41,979 bases of DNA, from contig JAODAT010000046.1 of NCBI GenBank assembly GCA_025463565.1, forward strand, positions 1 through 41,979, in the 5' to 3' direction. Both the position numbers and the translations under genes were made by a program. Shown here piece after piece: positions 1 to 7,170 of the stretch. The DNA comes from Microbacteriaceae bacterium (GTDB lineage Bacteria; Actinomycetota; Actinomycetes; Actinomycetales; Microbacteriaceae). The notes beneath the pieces are model-generated. The model saw nothing but the letters and a program-made list of their open reading frames with translations. It was not told the origin of the DNA and searched no databases. Numbering within the stretch: position 1 is the stretch's first letter; each line of letters opens with the position of its first letter.

Positions 1-296
1 CCGCCCTCGCCGTTGTTGTCGGCGCGCATCAGAATCAGTACGTACTTGATCGACACGATGATGGTGATGCTCCAGAACATCATCGAGATGACGCCGTAGA
101 CATCCGCCTGGTTGGCCTTGACCGCGCCGTTGTCGATCGTGAACACCGTGCGCAACGCGTAGAGCGGACTGGTGCCGATGTCGCCGAAGACGACGCCCAG
201 CGCTGCGAGGGCGAGAGTGGTGATTGCCGCACGACCGCGACGGCGCGTGCGTACCGCGCCCGGACGAATGCTCGCGGACGGTTTGGTGACTGTCAC
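1..296 (-). CDS. kup: Kup-type potassium uptake permease, N-terminal part (cut by window edge)
   Basis: Reading the minus strand from GTG at 296 gives 98 residues that run off the left edge. After a basic cytoplasmic N-terminus comes the block [21 protein letters not shown], the highly conserved first-helix motif of KUP/HAK/KT transporters. A hydrophobic segment follows ([19 protein letters not shown]) and then the conserved ADNNGEGG. KUP proteins are membrane potassium/proton symporters of about 600-680 residues, so most of the gene lies outside. The GTG has a GGGAG ribosome site about 8 nt upstream. The gene lies 45 bp downstream of a TetR gene on the same strand and may share its transcript. 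Family assignment is firm; mechanism is known from the family only. Confidence 0.93.
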   Translation of the reverse strand, partial: MTVTKPSASIRPGAVRTRRRGRAAITTLALAALGVVFGDIGTSPLYALRTVFTIDNGAVKANQADVYGVISMMFWSITIIVSIKYVLILMRADNNGEG

Positions 297-341
297 GCTC
301 GTTTACTCCCGATCTTCGTCCGATGGACGCCCTGCCTATTG

Positions 342-908
342 TTACACCGGCAGCTCAGTGCCGCCTCGCAGGCCCGCGAGCAGCAGCCGCACCATGCGCT
401 CGGCGCGGCCCTCGCTGACGCTGCCGGGCGGGCCACCGGCGTGGCAGAGGTTCGCGACCGCGCCGAGAAACTCCGCCGGGTCAACGTCGTCGGCGATCTC
501 GCCTGACGCGAGTGCTGCATCCAGTAACCGTCGCAGCGTGGGGGTCAGCCGCATGGAGAAGTATTCGGCGAGTGGCTCGTAGGTCGTGCCGCCGGAGTGG
601 AGGGCGGCCGCGAGCCCGCGCTTCGTCGCGACGAACTCGGTGTATCGGATGATCCATCGGTCGAGGGCCTCACCGGCCGGATAGGCGGCCTCTATGTCGG
701 GCGCGGCATCGACACAGGCATCGATCTCGCGGCGAAAGACCGCCGAGATGAGGTCCGAACGCAGCGGAAAGTGACGATACAGCGTGCCAACGCCGACGCC
801 GGCTCGTTCGGCGATCGCCCGCACGGGTGCGTCGACGCCGGACTCGCTGAAGACGGTCTTCGCGGCCTCCAGGAGGGAGTCGAGGTTCTGACGGGCATCT
901 GCTCGCAT
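342..908 (-). CDS. TetR/AcrR-family repressor of the divergent aldo/keto reductase
   Basis: A 188-residue TetR-family protein. The N-terminal helix-turn-helix is at about residues 8-50 (AVRAIAERAGVGVGTLYRHF-like core: RAIAERAGVGVGTLYRHFP), followed by an alpha-helical ligand-binding half. TetR proteins bind short palindromes as dimers and release on ligand binding. The gene is transcribed divergently from the aldo/keto reductase at 995. The 86 bp between them hold two near-identical palindromes and promoter boxes for both genes, so it probably represses itself and the reductase. A TAGAGT hexamer (915-920, minus) ends 6 nt before the ATG and no ribosome site is visible, which suggests a leaderless mRNA. 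The ligand cannot be told from sequence. Confidence 0.92.
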   Translation of the reverse strand: MRADARQNLDSLLEAAKTVFSESGVDAPVRAIAERAGVGVGTLYRHFPLRSDLISAVFRREIDACVDAAPDIEAAYPAGEALDRWIIRYTEFVATKRGLAAALHSGGTTYEPLAEYFSMRLTPTLRRLLDAALASGEIADDVDPAEFLGAVANLCHAGGPPGSVSEGRAERMVRLLLAGLRGGTELPV

Positions 909-914
909 ATCTCG

Positions 915-920
915 ACTCTA
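915..920 (-). promoter_or_regulatory. -10 box for the TetR gene at 342-908 (leaderless layout)
   Basis: TAGAGT on the minus strand, 6 nt before the ATG. The matching -35 position (about 938-943) falls inside the operator at 929-943, so binding there would also shut off the regulator. Confidence 0.5.
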
Positions 921-921
921 C

Positions 922-951
922 TTGCGAACGGAACGATGTTCCGCCTACAGT
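922..951 (+). promoter_or_regulatory. Promoter of the aldo/keto reductase gene
   Basis: TTGCGA (922-927) and TACAGT (946-951) are separated by 18 bp. The first operator (929-943) occupies the spacer and the second (962-976) lies just past the expected start of transcription. Confidence 0.55.
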
Positions 952-976
952 CGAAAGGTAGCGGAACAACGTTCCG
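929..976. promoter_or_regulatory. Two TetR operators, CGGAAC-N3-GTTCCG
   Basis: Two 15-bp perfect palindromes, CGGAACGATGTTCCG at 929-943 and CGGAACAACGTTCCG at 962-976, differ only in the 3-bp centre. Their centres are 33 bp apart, close to three helical turns. Their place between the divergent regulator and reductase makes them the likely sites of the neighbouring TetR protein. Confidence 0.75.
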
Positions 977-994
977 GAAAAAGAGGATTTCACC

Positions 995-2020
995 ATGCAA
1001 TACCGCACTCTCGGCCGCACCGGCATCAAGGTCACTCCGTACGCGCTCGGCGCGATGATGCTCGGCTCACTGGGCAATCCGGATCGCTCGGAGGGCATCC
1101 GCATCATCCATCGGGCGCTCGATGCCGGCATCAACTTCGTGGACACCGCCGATCGCTACGGCGACTCGGAGGAGGTCGTCGGCGAGGCTCTGAAGGGCCG
1201 TCGTGACGAGGTCGTGCTGGCCACCAAGTTCTGGGGGCCGGTGGATGACGACATCAATCATCGGGGCGGCTCCCGTCGCTGGATCGTCCAGGCCGTAGAG
1301 CGCTCGCTGCGTAACCTGCAGACCGACCACATCGACCTGTACCAGCTGCACCGGCCCGACCCGGACACCGACATCGACGAAACCCTGTCGGCGCTCACCG
1401 ATCTCGTGCGCCAGGGCAAGGTGCGCGCGATCGGTAGTTCGTCGATGCGCGGCTCGGAGATCGTGGAGGCGCAGTGGATGTCGGAGCGCCGTGGCTACGA
1501 GCGGTTCCGCACCGAGCAGCCCAACTACTCGATCATCGACCGGGAGATCGAGCGGGAGATCCTTCCGGTGACCGAGCGCTATGGCATGGGGACCCTCGTC
1601 TACAGCCCGCTCGCCGGCGGCACACTCACCGGCCGGTATCGCGCGGGTGGCGAGAACGACGTTTTCCGTTCGACGAAGACCGGGATGCGGCACTTCCGCG
1701 ATGAGCGTCGGCTCGCGGCGGTTGAAGAGCTCATCGCCCTGTCTGACGAGGTCGGAATCCCTCTGACGCACCTGGCGATGGCATTCACGATCGCGCACCC
1801 CGGCGTCACTTCGGCGATCGCCGGAGCACGCACCATGGAGCAGCTCGACGACACGATCGCGGGCATGGAGGTCTCACTGTCCGATGAGGTGCTCGACCGC
1901 ATCGACGCGATCGTGCCACCCGGCGAGAGCATCGGCGCGATGGACATGGTCTACCGCGGGCCGGAGGTCGCGACCCCCGCGCTGCGCCGGCGGCCGGTGG
2001 GGGAGCGCTCCGCGGCGTAA
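995..2020 (+). CDS. Aldo/keto reductase
   Basis: A 341-residue NAD(P)H-dependent oxidoreductase with a TIM-barrel fold. The usual catalytic tetrad is visible: Asp and Tyr in FVDTADRYGDSE, Lys in VVLATKFWG, and His in LYQLHRPDPD. The N-terminal MQYRTLGRTGIKVTPYALG and the C-terminal AIAGARTMEQLDD, which belongs to the cofactor site, fit the YajO/Tas-type subgroup. The start has an AAGAGGA ribosome site. The carbonyl substrate is unknown. Control by the divergent TetR through the two upstream palindromes suggests an inducible detoxification role, which is inference. Confidence 0.93.
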   Translation: MQYRTLGRTGIKVTPYALGAMMLGSLGNPDRSEGIRIIHRALDAGINFVDTADRYGDSEEVVGEALKGRRDEVVLATKFWGPVDDDINHRGGSRRWIVQAVERSLRNLQTDHIDLYQLHRPDPDTDIDETLSALTDLVRQGKVRAIGSSSMRGSEIVEAQWMSERRGYERFRTEQPNYSIIDREIEREILPVTERYGMGTLVYSPLAGGTLTGRYRAGGENDVFRSTKTGMRHFRDERRLAAVEELIALSDEVGIPLTHLAMAFTIAHPGVTSAIAGARTMEQLDDTIAGMEVSLSDEVLDRIDAIVPPGESIGAMDMVYRGPEVATPALRRRPVGERSAA

Positions 2021-2036
2021 TCGCGCGGCACGTCGT

Positions 2037-2408
2037 TTAGTCGAGCTGCCGTTCGATGGGGACCGTCCTGTCGGTGACCACGCTTCCGGTGTGTGCAGTG
2101 GTCACGGTCTCGACCAGCACGATCTCGACCTCGTCTTCGGCGATCGGGTTGTGCTGCACTCCCGCCGGTACGACGTAGAACTCACCCGGTCGGAGCGTGA
2201 CCTCGCGTCCGCCCTCCAACTGGATTCTCAGCACGCCCGACACGACCAGGAACATCTCGTCCTCGTTGTCGTGGGCGTGCCAGACCAGCTCGCCCAGAAG
2301 CTTCGCGACCTTGACGTACTGGTCGTTGACCTGTCCGACGACCCGGGGCGTCCAGTGATCGGTCACCTTCGTGAGCTCGGTGGCGATGTTGGTGCTTGGT
2401 TCAGTCAT
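2037..2408 (-). CDS. Small single-domain cupin protein
   Basis: A 123-residue cupin. Motif 1 appears as WHAHDNEDEMFLVVSG (two His and a Glu as metal ligands) and motif 2 as PGEFYVVPAGVQHNP (third His). One beta-barrel domain and no fused partner fit small metal-binding cupins often annotated as mannose-6-phosphate isomerase-like; the reaction cannot be predicted. I chose the ATG at 2408 over one 24 bases upstream because AAGGA lies about 8 nt before it. The gene converges with the aldo/keto reductase, leaving only 16 bp. It may be the last gene of a VOC-hydrolase-cupin unit. Confidence 0.85.
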   Translation of the reverse strand: MTEPSTNIATELTKVTDHWTPRVVGQVNDQYVKVAKLLGELVWHAHDNEDEMFLVVSGVLRIQLEGGREVTLRPGEFYVVPAGVQHNPIAEDEVEIVLVETVTTAHTGSVVTDRTVPIERQLD

Positions 2409-2438
2409 AGGGACATCCTTGCCCAGGGTCACTGCGAA

Positions 2439-3458
2439 CTAGTTCGCGGTGACCTGCCCCAGCCAGGCGAGCGTGGACGCGAGAGCGTCCTGGGCATCCT
2501 TCTGGTCCAGGTGGAACTGGTACTCGTGCCCGAGCGCGGGCGTGTGGTCGTCGGCATAGAACAGTTCGGTGATCGGCACCCCGAGACCTTTCAGCTTCGC
2601 GGCGAGCGGCTTCGACTGGCTCGCGGTGAGCGCGTCAGCGTTGCCGCCGGAAATCCAGGTGGCGGGAAAATCGGCGGTGACGGAGTCGATGGTGGACATC
2701 TGCTCGCCGCCGGCGGTGTGCGCCCAGTCCTTCGCGCCGAGGTACGCCCACAACGCCGTGCGGAAGCCCCAGCCCTCGATGCCCTTCGCGTTCGGGATGG
2801 TGGACACGTCGTAGACCCCGCAGTCGAGGATGACGCCGCGCACCTGTCCCGGCGACAGCGTGGGCCGGATGCCGACCGCTGTCGCGTACCCCGGGTTGGT
2901 GATCATGGTGGCGAGCTGGCTGGCCAACTGCGCCCCGGCCGAGTCACCGGCGATGACCACCCGCGTCGGGTCGATCCGGTAGCGGGCTGCGTGTCCGACG
3001 AGAAAGCCGAGGGCGTCGTTCAGCTGCCGCATCGCCGTGGGGTAGGTCGCATCCGGGCCGACCGTGTAGTTGAGCGAGGCTACGGTGTAGCCCTTCACGG
3101 CGAGGATCTGGGCGTACGGGTCGCGGCTCTCCTTGTCGCCCTCGATCCAAGCACCGCCGTGGATCCAGACGACCAGCGGAAGGGCCTCGGTGGAATCGGC
3201 GGGGGAGAAGAGGTCGAGCTGGGTGTCCACACCGCCCGGCGCGTACTGGATGCCGAGCGTCGCATCCACGCTCCCAGCCGGCGGCACGTGCTTCTGCATC
3301 TCGGCCGTCGTCTGGTCGCCCAGAACCCTGAAGACCCCGCGCACCAGCAGTGCAGACGGCCACGGGCTCACATACCCGACGATTGCCACGATGATGCCGG
3401 CGACCAGGAAGGCGAGCGGGATCGCGTTGCGCTTGCGGAGGATCCAGGGCTTCGCCAT
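2439..3458 (-). CDS. Membrane-anchored alpha/beta hydrolase (esterase/lipase, HSL/BD-FAE type)
   Basis: A 339-residue protein from the ATG at 3458 (MAKPWILRKRN). A basic N-terminus is followed by a hydrophobic segment (IPLAFLVAGIIVAIVGYV) and a hydrolase domain that should face outward. The oxyanion-hole motif is VWIHGGAWIEGD and the nucleophile elbow is VIAGDSAGAQLA. A late Asp in GGNADALT and a His in DDHTPALGHEY complete the likely triad. This is the hormone-sensitive-lipase-like arrangement that acts on small esters. An upstream in-frame ATG at 3572 was rejected because the extra residues overlap the VOC gene and are low complexity. It starts 16 bp after the VOC stop and is probably co-transcribed. 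Confidence 0.88.
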   Translation of the reverse strand: MAKPWILRKRNAIPLAFLVAGIIVAIVGYVSPWPSALLVRGVFRVLGDQTTAEMQKHVPPAGSVDATLGIQYAPGGVDTQLDLFSPADSTEALPLVVWIHGGAWIEGDKESRDPYAQILAVKGYTVASLNYTVGPDATYPTAMRQLNDALGFLVGHAARYRIDPTRVVIAGDSAGAQLASQLATMITNPGYATAVGIRPTLSPGQVRGVILDCGVYDVSTIPNAKGIEGWGFRTALWAYLGAKDWAHTAGGEQMSTIDSVTADFPATWISGGNADALTASQSKPLAAKLKGLGVPITELFYADDHTPALGHEYQFHLDQKDAQDALASTLAWLGQVTAN

Positions 3459-3474
3459 GCCTGATGGTAGCGAA

Positions 3475-3855
3475 TCACCGAGGACCGGCAACTCCGACCA
3501 GATTGCCCGCCGGGTCGCGGAAATGCCCGACCGTGACGCCGGTTCCCTCGTTGCGCTGCGGCGCGAGGGCAATCTCGCCGCCGAGCACGACGGCTCGCGC
3601 GAGTGCCTCGCCTACGTCGTCGACGCCGACATAGAAGACCGTGTGGGCGTCGAAGTCGGCGCCGCCGCCGATTCCGCCGGCCGGACCGATCGCGCCGGGT
3701 TTCGGCTCGATGAAGGAGTACTCGGTCGTGTCCGAAATGGCGGGCGCGACAGGGGCGCCCGCCGGGGCATCCCAGCCGAACAGCTCCCTGTAGAACCTGC
3801 GCAGGACATCCGGATCGGGTCCGATGATTTCGACGTGCACTACCTGGTTGGCCAT
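3475..3855 (-). CDS. VOC-superfamily (glyoxalase/bleomycin-resistance fold) protein
   Basis: A 126-residue single-domain VOC protein beginning MANQVVHVEIIGPDPDVLRRFY, with the repeated beta-alpha-beta-beta-beta pattern and the C-terminal signature GHFRDPAGNLVGVAG. The first VOC half has VHVEI and the second VFYVGVDDVGEALARA. Members include metal-dependent isomerases, dioxygenases and drug-binding proteins, so no reaction is claimed. The ATG at 3855 is preferred to one 210 bases upstream, which would overlap the divergent gene at 3908. It heads a minus-strand group with the hydrolase and cupin. Confidence 0.85.
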   Translation of the reverse strand: MANQVVHVEIIGPDPDVLRRFYRELFGWDAPAGAPVAPAISDTTEYSFIEPKPGAIGPAGGIGGGADFDAHTVFYVGVDDVGEALARAVVLGGEIALAPQRNEGTGVTVGHFRDPAGNLVGVAGPR

Positions 3856-3894
3856 GGGGACATCGTGCCCCCGGAACCGCCTCGTGCCAAGGGG

Positions 3895-3900
3895 TACCCT
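3895..3900 (+). promoter_or_regulatory. -10 box for the gene at 3908 (leaderless layout)
   Basis: TACCCT ends 7 nt before the GTG start, and no ribosome-binding sequence lies between. Confidence 0.4.
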
Positions 3901-3907
3901 CTGAGGC

Positions 3908-4987
3908 GTGACGCACCAGCTCACGCCTGACCAGGCCCGCCGCATCGTGGTGCGTGCGCAGCTTCTGGATGCCCGGCGGCCCGGCGACGTGGTCGAGGTC
4001 GCCGAGGAACTGGGTACGATCAAGATCGACCCGACGGCCACGATCGCCCCGGCCGAGCACAGCATCCTCTGGTCGCGGCTAGGCCAGGCCTACGACCCGA
4101 TCCAGCTGTCGAAGGCTGTCGAGCACGACCGGCTGCTGTTCGAGTTCGACGGGGCGTTTCGGCCGATGAGCCTGTTGCCGCTGATGCTCCCCGGGATGCG
4201 GCTCTGGCCGCACCACCCGAGGTCCAGGGAGTGGCTGGAGGCGAACGATGTCTTCCGCACGGACGTGCTCGCGCGACTTCGCGCGGAGGGGCCGATGCTG
4301 GCGAGCCAGATTCCCGACACGGCGGCGGTGACGCTTCCGTCGTCGGACGGCTGGTACGGACCGAACCAAACCCCGCGCATGCTCGAATTCCTGCAGTGCC
4401 AGGGCGAAGTCGCGATCGTCGGACGTGAGGGACGGTTGAGGCGCTGGGACCTCGCCGAACGTGTCTACTCACAAGACATTCCGCACTACCCGTTGGATGA
4501 GGCGGAGCGCATGCTGTGCGAGCGCCGACTGCACGCCGCCGGCATCGCGAGGGTGAAGTCGCCGCACACCCCCGTGGGCGACGCCGGCGAGCCGGCCCTA
4601 ATAGAGGGGATGCCGCAGAAGTGGCGGGTCGACCCCGAGGCGCTCGCCGCACTGGACGACGATGACGGTGGCCGGGTCGCCTTCCTGAACCCCTACGACG
4701 GCATGCTGTTCGACCGCCCGCGGCTGCGCGACATCTTCGAATTCGACTACGTGCTCGAGCAGTTCAAGCCGAAGCCGCAGCGCCGGTACGGCTTCTTCTC
4801 GTACCCGATCCTGATGGGAGACCGTTTCGTCGGGATGCTGGACGCCGAGCTGAACAAGGCGCGCGACACCTTGACCGTGAACGCGGTGCACGAGTTCCTG
4901 CCGTTCGAGGCGGAGGAAGACGAGATGGTGCGCGCCGAGATCGCGGATCTCGCCGAGTGGCTCGGGGTCACCGTCAACGCTTGGTGA
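3908..4987 (+). CDS. HTH_42 winged-helix protein of the AlkZ/YcaQ DNA-glycosylase-like family
   Basis: A 359-residue protein matching the HTH_42 (AlkZ/YcaQ) family: LTPDQARRIVVRAQLL at the N-terminus, a winged-helix core with RLLFEFDGAFRPMSLLPLM, and a C-terminal EFLPFEAEEDEMVRAEIADLAEWLG. AlkZ and YcaQ are glycosylases that unhook interstrand crosslinks; they use a Q-x-Q or Q-x-D motif where the family has a QID-like sequence. Here the equivalent stretch reads GTIKIDPTATI, so the first Gln is Lys and the Asp is kept. Activity on crosslinks is therefore uncertain. The GTG start follows a TACCCT hexamer by 7 nt. It is divergent from the VOC gene with a 52-bp gap. Confidence 0.82.
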   Translation: MTHQLTPDQARRIVVRAQLLDARRPGDVVEVAEELGTIKIDPTATIAPAEHSILWSRLGQAYDPIQLSKAVEHDRLLFEFDGAFRPMSLLPLMLPGMRLWPHHPRSREWLEANDVFRTDVLARLRAEGPMLASQIPDTAAVTLPSSDGWYGPNQTPRMLEFLQCQGEVAIVGREGRLRRWDLAERVYSQDIPHYPLDEAERMLCERRLHAAGIARVKSPHTPVGDAGEPALIEGMPQKWRVDPEALAALDDDDGGRVAFLNPYDGMLFDRPRLRDIFEFDYVLEQFKPKPQRRYGFFSYPILMGDRFVGMLDAELNKARDTLTVNAVHEFLPFEAEEDEMVRAEIADLAEWLGVTVNAW

Positions 4988-5002
4988 CTGACACCCCGAA
5001 CG

Positions 5003-5047
5003 TGCACTTGACGCAGACATGCACTCGTGTAACATTGCACTGTCTGC
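5003..5047 (+). promoter_or_regulatory. Promoter and palindromic operator of the DHA2 exporter gene
   Basis: TTGACG (5008-5013) and TAACAT (5030-5035) form a promoter with a 16-bp spacer. GCAGACA (5013-5019) and TGTCTGC (5041-5047) are perfect inverted arms that bracket the -10 box. TGCAC occurs three times (5003, 5020, 5036) at about 16-17 bp steps. The likely binder is the TetR protein encoded after the exporter at 7171, which is inference from the layout. Confidence 0.65.
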
Positions 5048-5062
5048 AAAAACAGCACGCCA

Positions 5063-5119
5063 ATGTCGGCGCTCGAACGTCGGCCTTTGGCCAGCGTGCC
5101 GAGTGACGTCCGACGATAA
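5063..5119 (+). CDS. Possible 18-residue leader peptide before the exporter gene
   Basis: An ATG-initiated ORF of 18 codons plus stop (MSALERRPLASVPSDVRR) lies within the roughly 100-nt leader predicted downstream of the promoter at 5008-5035. It has no clear ribosome site. The surrounding RNA can form GGCC-TTT-GGCC and a CGTC/GACG outer stem. Short Arg-containing leader peptides that control downstream resistance genes by ribosome stalling are known; whether this one is translated is not shown. Confidence 0.25.
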   Translation: MSALERRPLASVPSDVRR

Positions 5120-5146
5120 ACCATCTCCGTCACTGAAGGACTTTTC

Positions 5147-7108
5147 TTGTCTACTGCAACCGCGCCCGCATCAGCGCAGCCCGCGGCAGCATCGTCGGGC
5201 TCAGCCCCGATCATGTCGCACCGGCAGATCCTGCTGGTCATCTACGCGCTCATGGCCGGCATGTTCCTGGCCTCCCTCGACCAGACCATCGTCGGTACGG
5301 CCATCCGTACCATCGGCGATGACCTCCATGGTCTGAACCAGCAGGCGTGGGTCACCACCGCCTACCTGATCACCTCAACCATCGCCGTGCCGATCTACGG
5401 CAAGCTGTCCGACATCTTCGGCCGTCGCCCGCTGTACATCTTCGGCATCGTGGTGTTCCTGGTCGGATCGCTGCTGTCGTCGTTCTCGACTTCGATGTAC
5501 ATGCTGGCCGCATTCCGTGCGTTCCAGGGCATCGGCGCCGGCGCGCTCATGTCGTTGCCGCTCGCGATCATGGGCGACATCCTCGCTCCCCGCGAGCGTG
5601 CCAAGTACCAGGGTTACTTCCTGGCAGTGTTCGGTATCTCGTCGGTCATCGGCCCGCTCATCGGCGGCCTGTTCGCCGGTGCGCCGTTCATCCTCTTCAT
5701 CACCGGATGGCGCTGGGTCTTCCTCATCAACGTGCCGATCGCCATCCTCGCGCTCGGTATGGTGCTGAGGTTCCTGCACCTGCCCAAGTTCCACAAGTCC
5801 ACCGCGCCGCGCATCGACTGGTGGGGTGCGGCCACCGTCGTCACCACGCTGGTACCCGTTCTGCTCGTCGCAGAAGAGGGTCGTGACTGGGGCTGGGGAT
5901 CGCTCGCGTCGATCATCTGCTACGTCGTTGCCGGTGCCAGCCTCATCGCCTTCATTCTGATCGAGCGGGTCATGGGAGCCGACGCGATCATCCCGCTCCG
6001 CCTGTTCCGTTCGCGCACCTTCTCGATGGCCACCATCCTTGGTGTGCTCGTCGGGTTCGGCATGTTCGGTGCGCTGCTGACCCTGCCGCTCTACCTGCAG
6101 ATCGTCTTCGGCCTCAGCCCGACGAACTCCGGTTTCGCGAGCCTGCCGCTCATGGCGGGGCTGCTGATCGCGTCGATCGGCTCCGGCCAGATCATCTCGC
6201 GCACCGGCAAGTACCGCATCTTCCCGGTCACCGGAACGCTGTTCCTCGCCGCCGGTTACCTGGTGCTCACGTTCCTCACCTACGACAAGCCGCTCTGGTT
6301 CATCTTCATCGCGATGTTCCTCATCGGTCTCGGCCTCGGCCAGATGATGCAGACGCTCACCCTGGCCAGCCAGAACTCGGTGCTGCCCACCCAAATGGGT
6401 GTTGCGACGGGTGCCTCGACGTTCTTCCGCCAGATCGGTGGAACGCTGGGTGTCGCCGTGCTGCTGTCGGTGCTGTTCGCGGCACTGCCGGGCAATATCA
6501 TCGCCTCGAACGAGAACACCTCGACACTCAGTGCCGGCCTCAACGCCGCTCTGACGCCGAGCGTTGCCGACGCCAAGAACAACCAGGCGATCATGAAGCA
6601 GCTCTGGAACCCGATCGTCGACCCGCTGAAGTCCAACATCCAGAAGGAGCTCAGCGCGGCCGCCACCTCGGCGACAGCGTCGGCTCCGCCTGCGGCAGCG
6701 CCGACCATTCTTGCGGCGATCGCAACGAAGGCGCATGCCAGCGTCGTCGGCAACACGGTGTCCGTCGACTGGTCGAACGCCAGCCAGCGCAACTACTACG
6801 TCGACAAGCTGACGCCGACCATCGTCAAGGAGCTCAAGAAGGGCACCACGTCGAAGTCGAGCACCAGCGCGACCGCTGACACGTCGTTCCTGAACGGTGC
6901 TGACCCGCGGCTGACGAAGGCCTTCAAGGTCGGGTTCAACTCGTCGGTCGTCATCATCTATTGGATCGGACTCGGGGTGATCCTGCTGGCCTTCGTGATC
7001 AGCATCTTCTTCCGGGTGCCGCCGCTGCGCCAGACCTCTGCGCTGCAGCAGCGGGCGGATGAGGCCGGCCTCAGCGAGACCGGAAGCATCCAGTCCCAGC
7101 AGTCCTGA
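5147..7108 (+). CDS. DHA2-family MFS multidrug exporter (14 TM, EmrB/QacA type)
   Basis: A 653-residue proton-driven drug efflux protein. MFS motifs are clear: LDQTIVGTAIRTIGDDL in helix 1, GKLSDIFGRRPLYI between helices 2 and 3, and a motif-C-like helix 5 (GISSVIGPLIGG). Hydrophobic segments fit 14 helices. Between the last two is an unusually long hydrophilic stretch, about residues 445-600, rich in Ala, Ser and Thr, probably extracytoplasmic. The TTG start at 5147 is chosen because GAAGGA sits 6 nt upstream. It is followed by a strong hairpin and a TetR gene, the usual arrangement for an inducible pump. Substrates are unknown. Confidence 0.92.
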   Translation: MSTATAPASAQPAAASSGSAPIMSHRQILLVIYALMAGMFLASLDQTIVGTAIRTIGDDLHGLNQQAWVTTAYLITSTIAVPIYGKLSDIFGRRPLYIFGIVVFLVGSLLSSFSTSMYMLAAFRAFQGIGAGALMSLPLAIMGDILAPRERAKYQGYFLAVFGISSVIGPLIGGLFAGAPFILFITGWRWVFLINVPIAILALGMVLRFLHLPKFHKSTAPRIDWWGAATVVTTLVPVLLVAEEGRDWGWGSLASIICYVVAGASLIAFILIERVMGADAIIPLRLFRSRTFSMATILGVLVGFGMFGALLTLPLYLQIVFGLSPTNSGFASLPLMAGLLIASIGSGQIISRTGKYRIFPVTGTLFLAAGYLVLTFLTYDKPLWFIFIAMFLIGLGLGQMMQTLTLASQNSVLPTQMGVATGASTFFRQIGGTLGVAVLLSVLFAALPGNIIASNENTSTLSAGLNAALTPSVADAKNNQAIMKQLWNPIVDPLKSNIQKELSAAATSATASAPPAAAPTILAAIATKAHASVVGNTVSVDWSNASQRNYYVDKLTPTIVKELKKGTTSKSSTSATADTSFLNGADPRLTKAFKVGFNSSVVIIYWIGLGVILLAFVISIFFRVPPLRQTSALQQRADEAGLSETGSIQSQQS

Positions 7109-7113
7109 TCCGA

Positions 7114-7146
7114 GGGTGGGCGGCCGCTTGACCCGGCCGCCCACCT
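7114..7146 (+). terminator. GC-rich hairpin between exporter and TetR genes
   Basis: GTGGGCGGCCG (7116-7126) and CGGCCGCCCAC (7134-7144) form a perfect 11-bp stem with a 7-nt loop, extendable by one or two pairs. No U-tract follows, so it may end or reduce transcription only partly, or protect the exporter mRNA 3' end. Confidence 0.5.
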
Positions 7147-7170
7147 CCGGTCAGAGCCTGGATCCCGCCC

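Noticed and set aside
1884-3464. Long plus-strand open frame (526 codons) opposite the cupin and hydrolase genes
   Set aside because: It is antisense to two well-supported genes, is rich in Arg, Gly and Asp from high-GC reverse-frame reading, and matches no family.
5375-7144. 589-codon minus-strand frame opposite the DHA2 exporter
   Set aside because: It is a shadow of the exporter, with Arg/Asp/Glu/Gln-rich low-complexity sequence and no ribosome site.
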